DNA from: Burkholderiales bacterium
Lineage (GTDB): Bacteria > Pseudomonadota > Gammaproteobacteria > Burkholderiales > SG8-39
Reading direction: 5' to 3'
Assembly: GCA_026417035.1 (NCBI GenBank)
Contig: JAOAEA010000039.1
Coordinates: 1 to 36,458, forward strand
DNA length: 36,458 bases
Shown here: positions 28,161 to 36,458 of the stretch, piece by piece
How the letters are laid out: every line of letters begins with the position of its first letter
Position numbering within the stretch: position 1 is the stretch's first letter
The notes under the pieces: model-generated
Databases searched by the model: none
The model's input: the letters and a program-made list of their open reading frames with translations, nothing else
What the model was told of the DNA's origin: nothing
Position numbers and translations under genes: made by a program

Positions 28161-29302
28161 GCGCCCAGCCTTCGCCCGCCCCCGAACCGCTCGACCTCTG
28201 CGAGCGCGCGCCGGACCACGTGCGTGCGATCTCGCCTTACCAGCCCGGCAAGCCGATCACCGAGCTCGCGCGCGATCTCGGGCTCGACGCGGCGAGCATC
28301 GTCAAGCTCGCGTCGAACGAGAATCCGCTCGGCCTCTCGCCGAAGGCGCGCGCGGCGATCGAGGCGGCGATTCCCGAGCTCGCGCGCTACCCCGACCAGT
28401 ACGACCTCGTGGCGGCCGTCGCGGCGAAGCACGGCGTCGCGCCCGAGGCGGTCGTCCTCGGCAACGGCTCGAACGACCTGCTCGAGATGGTCGCCGCGGC
28501 GTTCCTCGGGCCGGGGCGGTCGAGCGTGTTCGCCCAACACGCCTTCGCCGTGTATCCGCTCGCCACGCAGGCCCGCGGCGCCGCGAGCATCGTGGTGCCG
28601 GCGCGCGACTACGGCCACGACCTCGACGCGATGCTCGCCGCGATCCGCGCCGACACGCACGTCGTCTTCATCGCCAACCCGAACAACCCGACCGGCACCT
28701 TCCTACCGGCCGACGCCGTGCGCCGCTTCCTCGAACGCGCGCCGCGGTCGGTGGCGGTCGTCCTCGACGAGGCCTACAACGAATACCTCGCCCCGGCGCT
28801 GCGCGCCGACACCGTCGCCTGGATCCGCGAGCACCCGAACCTCGTGGTGACGCGCACGTTCTCGAAGGCCTACGGTCTCGCCGGGCTGCGTGTCGGCTAT
28901 GCCGTGTGCCATCCGCGGGTGGCCGACCTCCTGAACCGGGTGCGCCAGCCGTTCAACGTCAACAACCTCGCGCTCGCGGCGGCGGTCGCGGCCCTCGGCG
29001 ACGCCGAGTTCATGGCGAAGAGCTACGCGCTGAACCGCGCCGGCATGGCGCAGCTCACCGAGGGCTTCGCGCGCATGGGCCTCGCGTGGATTCCCTCGCA
29101 CGGCAACTTCGTGAGCGTGGCCATCCCGCGCCGGGACGCCGCGCCACGCGCCGCCGCCGTCTATCAGTCGCTGCTGCGCCAGGGCGTGATCGTGCGGCCG
29201 GTCGGCGGCTACGGGATGCCGGACCACCTGCGGGTGACGGTGGGCCTTCCCGAGGAGAACGCGCGGTTCCTCGCTGCGCTCGCCCGGTCGCTCGCGCAAT
29301 GA
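28157..29302 (+). CDS. hisC: Histidinol-phosphate aminotransferase
   Basis: 381-residue class I/II PLP aminotransferase. Motifs: [40 protein letters not shown], and [15 protein letters not shown] with the PLP lysine. Family knowledge: HisC transaminates imidazole-acetol phosphate in histidine synthesis, and members in pheA-tyrA clusters often also transaminate prephenate or phenylpyruvate. Placement between pheA and tyrA fits such a dual role. The ATG overlaps the pheA stop (ATGA), implying translational coupling. A stop-to-start gap of 62 bases precedes tyrA. Confidence 0.94.
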   Translation: MSAQPSPAPEPLDLCERAPDHVRAISPYQPGKPITELARDLGLDAASIVKLASNENPLGLSPKARAAIEAAIPELARYPDQYDLVAAVAAKHGVAPEAVVLGNGSNDLLEMVAAAFLGPGRSSVFAQHAFAVYPLATQARGAASIVVPARDYGHDLDAMLAAIRADTHVVFIANPNNPTGTFLPADAVRRFLERAPRSVAVVLDEAYNEYLAPALRADTVAWIREHPNLVVTRTFSKAYGLAGLRVGYAVCHPRVADLLNRVRQPFNVNNLALAAAVAALGDAEFMAKSYALNRAGMAQLTEGFARMGLAWIPSHGNFVSVAIPRRDAAPRAAAVYQSLLRQGVIVRPVGGYGMPDHLRVTVGLPEENARFLAALARSLAQ

Positions 29303-29364
29303 CCGGCGGGCGAGCGCAGGCGGGGACCGGCCGGGCGCGCTCGTCCGCGTAGCCACGCGGCGCC

Positions 29365-30261
29365 ATGTCCCCGGACCTCAAGCTCGCGAAGCTCGTCGTC
29401 GCCGGCGTCGGCCTGATCGGCGGCTCGTTCGCCCTCGCGCTGAAGCAATCCGGGCGCGTCGGCCGCGTCGTCGGCCTCGGACGCACGCGGGCGAGCCTCG
29501 AGCGCGCGCGCGCGCTCGGCGTGATCGACGAGTCCGCAGACGATGCCGCGGCCGCCCTCGCCGGCGCCGACCTCGTGATGCTCGCGATGCCCGTCGGCCA
29601 GACGGGCGTGGTGCTCGGGCGCATCGCGCCGCACCTCGATGCGGGCACGGTGGTGACCGATGCCGGCAGCACCAAGCAGGACGTCGTGGCGGCAGCGCGC
29701 GCCGTTCTCGGCGCGGCGTGGACGCGGTTCGTCCCCGGCCACCCGATCGCCGGGGCGGAAGCGAGCGGGGCGGACGCGGCGCGCGCGGATCTCTTCCGCG
29801 GGCGCAAGACCGTGATCACCGCGGCGCCGGAGACCGATGCGCGCGCCGTCGCGCTCGTCACGGCGGCGTGGGAGGCGTGCGGGGCGGAGGTGCGCGCGAT
29901 GAGCGCCGCGGAGCACGACGAGGTCTTCGCCGCGGTGAGCCACCTCCCGCATCTTCTCGCCTTCGCGCTGGTGCACGAGCTCGCCGGGCAGCCGAACGCC
30001 GCGACGCTCTTCGAGTACGCCGCCGGCGGGTTCCGCGACTTCACGCGCATCGCCTCGAGCCATCCGGAGATGTGGCGCGACATCTGCCTCGCCAACCGGG
30101 AGCGGCTCGCCGCCGCGCTCGACCGCTACCGGGGGGAGCTCGGCGAGATCGCGCGGATGCTCGCGGCGGGGGACGCGGCCGGCATCGAGCGCGTCTTCGC
30201 CGAAGCGCGCGCAGCCCGCAACGCCTGGCTCGCGCGCATCGAAACGGAGGAGCGCAAGTGA
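29365..30261 (+). CDS. tyrA: Prephenate (or arogenate) dehydrogenase
   Basis: 298-residue TyrA. Oxidative decarboxylation of prephenate to 4-hydroxyphenylpyruvate for tyrosine. NAD-binding [13 protein letters not shown] (~14-26), [10 protein letters not shown], the catalytic-histidine motif [11 protein letters not shown] and [11 protein letters not shown], and an all-alpha C-terminal dimerisation part. No ACT domain is attached, so feedback control must differ from that of the P-protein. The cofactor and the choice between prephenate and arogenate cannot be fixed from sequence alone. The stop overlaps the aroA start (GTGA). Confidence 0.94.
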   Translation: MSPDLKLAKLVVAGVGLIGGSFALALKQSGRVGRVVGLGRTRASLERARALGVIDESADDAAAALAGADLVMLAMPVGQTGVVLGRIAPHLDAGTVVTDAGSTKQDVVAAARAVLGAAWTRFVPGHPIAGAEASGADAARADLFRGRKTVITAAPETDARAVALVTAAWEACGAEVRAMSAAEHDEVFAAVSHLPHLLAFALVHELAGQPNAATLFEYAAGGFRDFTRIASSHPEMWRDICLANRERLAAALDRYRGELGEIARMLAAGDAAGIERVFAEARAARNAWLARIETEERK

Positions 30262-31571
30262 GCGGCGCCCGGGGCGGCGTGCCGTTCCTCGACCTCGCGC
30301 CCGTCGCGGGCGTCGCGGGCACGGTGACGCTCCCGGGCTCGAAGAGCATCTCGAACCGGACGCTGCTCCTCGCAGCGCTCGCCGAGGGCGGGACCGAGGT
30401 CCGCGGCCTGCTCGAATCCGACGACACCGCGCGGATGCTCGAGGCGCTCGCGGCGCTCGGCATCCGTGTCGAGCGCGTCGGCGATGCGCGCGACTACCGC
30501 GTCGCCGGCGCGGGCGGACGGGTGCCCGCGAGCTCGGCGGACCTCTTCCTCGGGAACGCCGGCACCGCCTTCCGGCCGCTCGTGGCGGTGCTCGCGCTCG
30601 CGGGCGGCACCTATCGTCTCGCCGGCGTCGCGCGCATGCACGAGCGCCCGATCGGCGACCTCGTCGACGCGCTGCGTCCCCTGGGCGCCGACATCCGCTA
30701 TCTCGGGGCCGAGGGCTTCCCGCCGCTCGAGATCCGGCCCTTCCGCGACACCGGCGCCGCGAGCGTCTCGGTGCGCGGCAACGTCTCGAGCCAGTTCCTC
30801 ACGGCGCTGCTCATGGCGCTGCCGCTCCTGCGCCGGCCGATCGCGGTGGAGGTCGCGGGCGAGCTCATCTCGAAGCCGTACGTCGAGATCACGCTCAACC
30901 TCATGGAGCGCTTCGGCGTCGCGGTGCGCCGCGAGGGCTGGTCCCGCTTCGTCGTGCCCGCGGACGCGCGCTACCGCAGCCCGGGCGTGATCCACGTCGA
31001 GGGCGACGCGTCGTCGGCTTCGTACTTCCTCGCCGCCGGCGCGGTGGGCGGCGGCCCGGTGCGCGTCGCCGGCGTGGGGCGCGCGAGCATCCAGGGCGAC
31101 GTGCGCTTCGTCGAAGTGCTCGAGCGCATGGGCGCGCGCGTCACCCTGGGCGACGACTGGATCGAGACGCGCGGCCGGCCGCCGCTCAGGGCGCTCGACG
31201 CCGACCTCAACCACATCCCGGACGCGGCGATGACAGCGGCGGTGCTCGCGCTCTTCGCCGACGGGCCGAGCACGATCCGCAACGTCGCGAGCTGGCGGGT
31301 CAAGGAGACCGACCGCCTCGCCGCGATGGCGGCGGAGCTGCGGAAGGTGGGCGCGGCAGTCGAGGAGGGCGCCGACAGCCTGCGCATCGCGCCCCCGGCG
31401 GGCGGCCTCACGCCGGGCGCGGCGATCGACACCTACGACGACCACCGCATGGCGATGTGCTTCTCGCTCGTGTGCCTCGCCGGGGTCCCCGTGCGCATCA
31501 ACGATCCGGGCTGTGTCGCGAAGACGTTCCCCGGCTACTTCGACGCGCTGCGGAGCATCGTCCGTGGCTAG
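30258..31571 (+). CDS. aroA: 3-phosphoshikimate 1-carboxyvinyltransferase (EPSP synthase)
   Basis: 437-residue EPSP synthase joining PEP to shikimate 3-phosphate. Class I pattern: [33 protein letters not shown] (the usual GTAMRPL with Phe for Met), [48 protein letters not shown] and [11 protein letters not shown]. The glycine of GNAGTA is retained, so the enzyme should be glyphosate-sensitive. The start GTG at 30258 overlaps the tyrA stop by four bases, with GGAGGAGCG upstream as ribosome-binding site. It is the last gene before the antisense DUF2061 gene. Confidence 0.97.
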   Translation: MSGARGGVPFLDLAPVAGVAGTVTLPGSKSISNRTLLLAALAEGGTEVRGLLESDDTARMLEALAALGIRVERVGDARDYRVAGAGGRVPASSADLFLGNAGTAFRPLVAVLALAGGTYRLAGVARMHERPIGDLVDALRPLGADIRYLGAEGFPPLEIRPFRDTGAASVSVRGNVSSQFLTALLMALPLLRRPIAVEVAGELISKPYVEITLNLMERFGVAVRREGWSRFVVPADARYRSPGVIHVEGDASSASYFLAAGAVGGGPVRVAGVGRASIQGDVRFVEVLERMGARVTLGDDWIETRGRPPLRALDADLNHIPDAAMTAAVLALFADGPSTIRNVASWRVKETDRLAAMAAELRKVGAAVEEGADSLRIAPPAGGLTPGAAIDTYDDHRMAMCFSLVCLAGVPVRINDPGCVAKTFPGYFDALRSIVRG

Positions 31572-31590
31572 CGGAGGGGCGGGCGCGCGC

Positions 31591-31806
31591 TCAGGCCGGT
31601 GCCGCGCGCGGCGGCCGCGCGCCGCTGCCGGCGGCGGGGCGGCGGAAACGCTCCCACACCTTCTCGTGGAAGAAGTAGGCGATCGTGTTCACGAGCGGTT
31701 CGACGAGCGCGAGCGCGCCCCCGACCGCGACGCTGCCGGTCATGACGTAGCCGACGCCGAACGCGACGCTCATGTGGACGGCGCCGAAGGAGAGGGTCTT
31801 GGCCAT
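31591..31806 (-). CDS. DUF2061 small membrane protein
   Basis: 71-residue protein with two hydrophobic segments (residues ~7-24 and ~28-45). The sequence TLSFGAVHMSVAFGVGYVMTG followed by AL.LVEPLVNTIAYFFHEKVWERF matches the DUF2061 family (PF09834), short inner-membrane proteins of unknown function. The tail after ~57 is Pro/Ala/Arg-rich. It lies on the strand opposite to its neighbours, convergent with aroA (19-base gap) and divergent from cmk (96-base gap), so it breaks an otherwise one-directional block. Confidence 0.85.
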   Translation of the reverse strand: MAKTLSFGAVHMSVAFGVGYVMTGSVAVGGALALVEPLVNTIAYFFHEKVWERFRRPAAGSGARPPRAAPA

Positions 31807-31902
31807 GGCGGAATCTCCGTGGATGACTGTGATGCGGCGATGCTAGCGGGGCGGCGCGACGCGCGCATTCGCTTGTTCCGATCGGCCCGATAGAAGCCGG
31901 CC

Positions 31903-32580
31903 ATGAACGGGAACGCCTCGCCCCCGGACGTGCCGGTCATCGCGATCGACGGCCCCTCGGCCTCCGGGAAGGGGACCGTGGCGCAGGGCGTCGCCGCGGC
32001 GCTCGGGTTCCACTACCTCGACAGCGGCGCCCTCTACCGGCTGGTGGCGCTGGCTGCGGGCCGCGCCGGGTTGCGGCTCGACGACGAGCCGCGGCTCGCC
32101 GCGCTGGCCGAGCGGCTTCCCGCCGAGTTCTGCGGCAGCGACATCCTGCTCTCGGGCGAGGTGGTCACCGACGCGCTGCGCACCGAGTCGTGCTCGGCGG
32201 GCGCCTCCCGGGTGGCCTCGCTTGCGGGCGTGCGGACGGCGCTGCTCGAGCGCCAGCGCGCCTTCCGGCGGCCCCCGGGGCTCGTGGCCGATGGCCGCGA
32301 CATGGGCTCGGTGGTGTTCCCGGACGCCCGGCTCAAAGTGTTCCTGACGGCGAGCGCCGAGGTCCGGGCGGAGCGGCGGTATAAGCAGTTGATCGACAAA
32401 GGAATCCCTGCTAACATCTCGACTCTTTTGCTGGACCTTCGCGAACGCGACGCGCGCGATGCATCGCGCCCCGTCGCGCCGCTCGTCCGCTCGCCCGACG
32501 CGCGGCTCCTCGACACGACGGGGATGACGATCGCCGAGGCGGTCGCCACGGTCGTCGCGTGGTTTCGCGAGACAGCATGA
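31903..32580 (+). CDS. cmk: Cytidylate (CMP/dCMP) kinase
   Basis: 225-residue nucleoside monophosphate kinase. P-loop [11 protein letters not shown] (~15-25), [11 protein letters not shown] in the CMP-binding part, [15 protein letters not shown], and the lid arginines in RAERRYKQL, then [16 protein letters not shown]. It phosphorylates CMP and dCMP with ATP. Length is typical. It precedes rpsA, a pairing conserved across proteobacteria. The antisense DUF2061 gene upstream means it probably starts its own transcript, but no convincing promoter is visible in the 96-base gap. Confidence 0.96.
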   Translation: MNGNASPPDVPVIAIDGPSASGKGTVAQGVAAALGFHYLDSGALYRLVALAAGRAGLRLDDEPRLAALAERLPAEFCGSDILLSGEVVTDALRTESCSAGASRVASLAGVRTALLERQRAFRRPPGLVADGRDMGSVVFPDARLKVFLTASAEVRAERRYKQLIDKGIPANISTLLLDLRERDARDASRPVAPLVRSPDARLLDTTGMTIAEAVATVVAWFRETA

Positions 32581-32699
32581 GAGAGAGGTGGCGGCGCGCC
32601 GGGCGCGACCGCCGTTTTGCAACCAGCCCCGCACGCGAGGCCTCACGCTCCCGAGCCGCCACCGCGGCGCCCGCTGCGGGCCACCACAGGTAAACCAGC

Positions 32700-34415
32700 A
32701 TGTCCAACGTTTCCGCCACGGCCGCGCCGAAAGAGAGCTTCGCCCAACTGTTCGAGGAGAGCCTCACGCGCAAGGAGATGCGCGTGGGCGAGGTCATCAC
32801 CGCGGAAGTGGTCCGCGTCGACCAGAACTTCGTGGTCGTCAACGCCGGGCTCAAGTCCGAGAGCTTCATCCCCGTCGAGGAGTTCCGCGGCGACCGCGGC
32901 GAGGTGGAAGTCAAGCCGGGCGACTTCGTTTCCGTCGCGATCGAGGCGCTCGAGGACGGCTACGGCGAGACGCGCCTCTCGCGCGACCGCGCGCGCCGGC
33001 TCGCCGCCTGGCTCAACCTCGAGAAGGCGATGGAGACCGGCGAGAAGGTCACCGGCACCATCACGGGCAAGGTGAAGGGCGGCCTCACGGTCATGATCAG
33101 CGGCATCCGGGCGTTCCTGCCCGGTTCGCTCGTCGACCTGCGCCCGGTGAAGGACACGACGCCCTACGAGGGCAAGTCGATGGAGTTCAAGGTCATCAAG
33201 CTCGACCGCAAGCGCAACAACGTGGTCGTGTCGCGCCGCGCCGTGCTCGAGGAGACCGCCGGCGCCGAGCGCGAGGCGCTGCTCGCGTCGCTGCAGGAGG
33301 GGGCGATCGTCAAGGGCATCGTCAAGAACATCACCGACTACGGCGCGTTCGTGGACCTCGGCGGTATCGACGGCCTGCTGCACATCACCGACCTCGCCTG
33401 GCGCCGCGTGAAGCACCCGTCCGAGGTGCTCGCGGTCGGCGACGAGGTCACCGCGAAGGTGCTCAAGTTCGACGCCGAGAAGAACCGCGTCTCGCTCGGC
33501 ATGAAGCAGCTCGGCGAGGACCCGTGGGTCGGCATCGGGCGCCGCTACCCGCAGGGCACGCGCCTCTTCGGCCGGGTCACCAACCTCACCGACTACGGCG
33601 CGTTCGTCGAGATCGAGGCGGGCATCGAGGGCCTGGTGCACGTGTCCGAGATGGACTGGACCAACAAGAACATCCATCCGTCGAAGGTCGTGCAGGTGGG
33701 CGACGAGGTCGAGGTGATGATCCTCGAGATCGACGAGGACCGGCGCCGCATCTCGCTCGGCATGAAGCAGTGCATGCCGAACCCGTGGGAGGAGTTCGCG
33801 CAGAACCACCGCAAGGGCGAGAAGGTGCGCGGCCAGATCAAGTCGATCACCGACTTCGGCATCTTCATCGGCCTGCCCGGCGGCATCGACGGCCTGGTGC
33901 ACCTCTCGGACCTGTCGTGGTCGCAGCCGGGCGAGGAAGCCGTGCGCAACTACAAGAAGGGCGACGAGGTCGAGGCGGTGGTGCTGTCGATCGACGTCGA
34001 GCGCGAGCGCATCTCGCTCGGCATCAAGCAGCTCGAGGGCGATCCGTTCTCGAACTTCGTCGCGACCCACGAGAAGGGCGCGGTGGTGACCGGCACGGTC
34101 AAGTCGGTCGACGCGAAGGGCGCGACCGTCGAGGTCGCCGACGGCGTCGAGGCCTACCTGCGCGCCTCCGAGATCGCGCGCGACCGCGTCGAGGACGCGC
34201 GCACGCACCTCAAGGAAGGCGACACGGTGCGCGCGATGATCATCAACATCGACCGCAAGAACCGCGGCATCAACCTCTCGATCAAGGCCAAGGACGCCGC
34301 CGACGAGAGCGAGGCGATGCAGAAGCTCGCGGCGGAGTCCTCGGCCGCCACCGGGAGCACCAACCTCGGCGCGCTGCTCAAGGCGAAGCTCGGGGCGAAG
34401 GACGCGCAGCAGTAG
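32700..34415 (+). CDS. rpsA: 30S ribosomal protein S1
   Basis: 571-residue S1 with six S1/OB-fold repeats, roughly 22-90, 107-173, 193-262, 279-349, 366-437 and 453-522. Characteristic repeat pieces recur: [49 protein letters not shown] and [25 protein letters not shown]. Family knowledge: the first two repeats dock on the ribosome and the others bind mRNA, allowing initiation on structured leaders. The C-terminal tail after ~525 is charged and low in complexity. The 119-base gap after cmk and the distance to ihfB (17 bases) match the usual rpsA-ihfB arrangement. Confidence 0.98.
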   Translation: MSNVSATAAPKESFAQLFEESLTRKEMRVGEVITAEVVRVDQNFVVVNAGLKSESFIPVEEFRGDRGEVEVKPGDFVSVAIEALEDGYGETRLSRDRARRLAAWLNLEKAMETGEKVTGTITGKVKGGLTVMISGIRAFLPGSLVDLRPVKDTTPYEGKSMEFKVIKLDRKRNNVVVSRRAVLEETAGAEREALLASLQEGAIVKGIVKNITDYGAFVDLGGIDGLLHITDLAWRRVKHPSEVLAVGDEVTAKVLKFDAEKNRVSLGMKQLGEDPWVGIGRRYPQGTRLFGRVTNLTDYGAFVEIEAGIEGLVHVSEMDWTNKNIHPSKVVQVGDEVEVMILEIDEDRRRISLGMKQCMPNPWEEFAQNHRKGEKVRGQIKSITDFGIFIGLPGGIDGLVHLSDLSWSQPGEEAVRNYKKGDEVEAVVLSIDVERERISLGIKQLEGDPFSNFVATHEKGAVVTGTVKSVDAKGATVEVADGVEAYLRASEIARDRVEDARTHLKEGDTVRAMIINIDRKNRGINLSIKAKDAADESEAMQKLAAESSAATGSTNLGALLKAKLGAKDAQQ

Positions 34416-34432
34416 GCCCGGAGGCGCTCGAG

Positions 34433-34723
<291 letters not shown>

Positions 34724-34736
34724 CAGGTTGATGATG

Positions 34737-34760
34737 CAAAAGGGGCCACACCCCCTTTTG
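34737..34760 (+). terminator. Hairpin after ihfB, possible terminator
   Basis: A 9-bp stem CAAAAGGGG/CCCCTTTTG with a 6-base loop lies 13 bases after the ihfB stop. Its T residues sit inside the stem and not after it, so it is a weaker terminator candidate. It is also part of the repeat-like element at 34737-34854. Confidence 0.5.
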
Positions 34761-34854
34761 GATCCCCAAAGCCAGTGACGCAAGACGCGCTCTTCGCTCG
34801 GGGGAGGCTTTCCGGCAGGGTCCGCGTCGCTGTCATCCGGGCGTCTTGCATCAC
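34737..34854 (-). repeat. Structured intergenic repeat-like element, copy 2 (REP/BIME-like)
   Basis: Within the 269-base gap between ihfB and lapA, two 14-base arms GTGACGCAAGACGC (34775-34788) and GCGTCTTGCATCAC (34841-34854) pair at 13 of 14 positions across a 52-base spacer. On the other side of the first arm, 14 bases away, is the GGGG/CCCC hairpin of 34737-34760. Read on the minus strand the order is arm, spacer, inverted arm, short linker, G-rich hairpin with TGTG in its loop, and a third arm-like TTTTGCATCA. This is the same layout as the element at 10252-10369, with different arm sequences. Confidence 0.5.
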
Positions 34855-34992
34855 GCCGCCGGCCCGGCGCGCGGGCGGCCCCGGGGCGGCAGCGTCGCGG
34901 CCCGTACGCACGCCTTCGCCCCGCTCCGGGCCCCCGCCCGCGCGCGGCGCAGGATCCGGCGCAACCGGAAGCGAGAACGACAGGCGTCGGCC

Positions 34993-35313
34993 GTGAAGAG
35001 CCTCCTGAAAGCCCTCTCCTGGGGCGCGCGGATCGTCCTGTTCGCGGCGGTGTTCCTGCTCGCCGCCAAGAACACCGAGCCGGTGACGGTCCGCTTGCTG
35101 TTCGACGCGGCCTGGCACGCCCCGCTCGCGCTGGTCGTGCTCGTCGTGCTCGCGTGCGGGGCCGCGCTCGGCATCCTCGCCTGCCTGCCGGGGCTCGCCC
35201 GGCAGCGCCGCGAGATCGCGGCGCTGCGTGCGGAGGCCGCCGCGGGCGCGCGCAAGGGCGCCGAACCCGTCCCGCCGCCGGATCCCGCAGCGGACGTCCC
35301 CTCGCAGTACTAG
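34993..35313 (+). CDS. lapA: Lipopolysaccharide assembly protein A-like membrane protein (LapA, DUF1049)
   Basis: 106-residue inner-membrane protein with two transmembrane helices (~8-25 and ~40-62): IVLFAAVFLLAAKNTEPVTVRLLF, then APLALVVLVVLACGAALGILA. A basic QRRREI-type segment and a Pro/Ala-rich cytoplasmic tail follow. The KNTEPVTV loop is typical of DUF1049. In E. coli LapA works with LapB in controlling LpxC stability and LPS assembly. The start is GTG at 34993; upstream in-frame residues are arginine-rich non-coding sequence. The ribosome-binding site is weak. The next gene, lapB, starts 13 bases after the stop. Confidence 0.88.
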   Translation: MKSLLKALSWGARIVLFAAVFLLAAKNTEPVTVRLLFDAAWHAPLALVVLVVLACGAALGILACLPGLARQRREIAALRAEAAAGARKGAEPVPPPDPAADVPSQY

Positions 35314-35326
35314 CCGGGAGCGCGCG

Positions 35327-36458
35327 TTGATCGATTTCGAGCCGTGGTGGCTGCTCGCGCTGCCGGCCTTCTTCGGCCTCGGGTGGCTCGCCGCGCGGAT
35401 CGACATCAAGCACCTCGTCACCGAGTCGCGGACGCTGCCCCGCTCCTACTTCCGCGGCCTCAACTTCCTCCTCTCCGAGCAGCCCGACAAGGCGATCGAC
35501 GCGTTCATCGAGGTGGTGAAGGTCGATCCCGACACGGTGGAGCTGCACTTCGCGCTCGGCAGCCTGTTCCGGCGCCGCGGCGAGACCGACCGTGCGATCC
35601 GCATGCACCGCAACCTCCTGGAGCGCGCCGGGCTCTCGGCCGAGCAGCGGCTCGCCGCCCTCGCGGAGCTCGGCCAGGACTACCTGAAGGCGGGCCTCCT
35701 CGACCGGGCCGAGGAGACGTTCACGAAGCTCCTCGACTCGAGCTACCGGATGGAGGCGCGGGCGAGCCTGCTCGAGATCTACCAGCTCGAGAAGGAGTGG
35801 GAGAAGGCGATCGCGGTCGCGACGGAGCTCGCCGAGGACGGCGGCCAGTCGCGCGCGAAGGAGATCGCGAACTTCCACTGCGAGCTCGCCGTCGCCGCGG
35901 CCTCGAAGGGCGATGCCGCGGCCGCGGAGCGCCACCTCGAAGCCGCCCTGAAGGTGAACCGGCGCTGCGCGCGCGCGAACCTGCTGCTCGGCGAAGCGGC
36001 GGCCAAGGCGGGGAACCACGCGCTCGCCGTGGAGCGCTGGCGCGAGATCGAGCGGCAGGATCCGCCCTTCCTCGCGCTCGTCGCCGGCCGCCTCATGGCG
36101 AGCTACGGCGCGCTCGGCCGCGCCGCCGAGGGCCTCGCGGTGCTCAAGGACTATCTCGCCCGCTACCCGTCGCTCGACGTGCTCGACGCGGCCTACCGCG
36201 CCGCGCTCGAGCTCGAGGGGCCCGGCCCGGCGTACGCGCTGGTACGCGACGAGCTGCGCCGCAACCCGACGCTCTCCGGGCTCGACCGGATGATGGAAGC
36301 GAACATCCTCACCGCGCCGCCCGAGAGCCGCCAGGACCTCGAGCTCGTGAAGGGGCTGGTTCACGCGCAGACGCGCAACCTCGCGCGCTACCGCTGCGAG
36401 AGCTGCGGTTTCCGCGCGCGGCAGTACTACTGGCAGTGCCCGGCCTGCGGCGGGTGGG
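35327..36458 (+). CDS. lapB: Lipopolysaccharide assembly protein B (LapB/YciM), 3' end cut by the window
   Basis: 377 codons of LapB are present; only the last few residues are missing. An N-terminal membrane anchor (FEPWWLLALPAFFGLGWLAARID, residues 4-26) is followed by tetratricopeptide repeats (~45-330) with pieces such as PDKAIDAFIEVVKVDPDTVELHFALG and a rubredoxin-like zinc/iron knuckle YRCESCGFRA..YWQCPACGGW at the end. Family knowledge: LapB recruits LpxC to FtsH, limiting LPS synthesis, and all three parts are required. The start is TTG at 35327 with GGGAG seven bases upstream; no ATG or GTG fits. Missing stop codon and rare start make it easy to overlook. Confidence 0.93.
   Translation, partial: MIDFEPWWLLALPAFFGLGWLAARIDIKHLVTESRTLPRSYFRGLNFLLSEQPDKAIDAFIEVVKVDPDTVELHFALGSLFRRRGETDRAIRMHRNLLERAGLSAEQRLAALAELGQDYLKAGLLDRAEETFTKLLDSSYRMEARASLLEIYQLEKEWEKAIAVATELAEDGGQSRAKEIANFHCELAVAAASKGDAAAAERHLEAALKVNRRCARANLLLGEAAAKAGNHALAVERWREIERQDPPFLALVAGRLMASYGALGRAAEGLAVLKDYLARYPSLDVLDAAYRAALELEGPGPAYALVRDELRRNPTLSGLDRMMEANILTAPPESRQDLELVKGLVHAQTRNLARYRCESCGFRARQYYWQCPACGGW

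Overview
The window is a 36.5 kb stretch of GC-rich DNA, most probably from a betaproteobacterium of the Burkholderiales. Four things point there: a tripartite-tricarboxylate (Bug-type) binding protein, a tmRNA tag reading ANDERFALAA, the gene string gyrA-serC-serA-pheA-hisC-tyrA-aroA-cmk-rpsA-ihfB-lapA-lapB, and a pmd-type protocatechuate cluster in the Comamonas order E-F-D-A-B-C. The first 22 bases match the Nextera/Tn5 mosaic-end adapter at 21 of 22 positions. The left edge is therefore a contig end with residual adapter, and the first gene is cut there. The last gene (lapB) is cut at the right edge.

Bases 24-9331 (+ strand) form a catabolic block for 4-hydroxybenzoate and protocatechuate. 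It encodes 4-oxalomesaconate hydratase (partial), CHA aldolase, PDC hydrolase, protocatechuate 4,5-dioxygenase alpha and beta, CHMS dehydrogenase, a second diverged dioxygenase alpha/beta pair, 4-hydroxybenzoate 3-hydroxylase, a TTT solute receptor, a DUF1932-type dehydrogenase and a 4-hydroxybenzoyl-CoA-type thioesterase. Together they can take 4-hydroxybenzoyl-CoA or 4-hydroxybenzoate through protocatechuate, CHMS, PDC and OMA/CHA to pyruvate and oxaloacetate.

Bases 9416-17291 are mixed accessory DNA: folE, a LysR regulator divergent from a secreted type III alkylsulfatase (an SdsB/SdsA-like pair), a decayed outer-membrane-type gene, a SYLF-domain lipoprotein, a gene-poor stretch with a truncated lipoprotein remnant and short direct repeats, the tmRNA gene ssrA (minus strand), and a cyclase-FHA protein.

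Bases 17308-21828 (- strand) carry two closely related OmpA-family genes flanking an MTA/SAH deaminase (mtaD), followed by ubiG and a Gph/MupP-like phosphatase. Two strong intrinsic terminators divide this strand.

Bases 22097-36458 (+ strand) are the conserved housekeeping block for DNA gyrase, serine, phenylalanine, tyrosine, histidine and shikimate biosynthesis, CMP kinase, ribosomal protein S1, IHF-beta and the LapA/LapB envelope-regulation pair. A small antisense DUF2061 gene interrupts it between aroA and cmk.

No CRISPR array, integrase or insertion sequence was seen. The most unusual non-coding signal is a pair of intergenic elements (near 10.3 kb and 34.8 kb) that share one fold but differ in sequence in a compensatory way.
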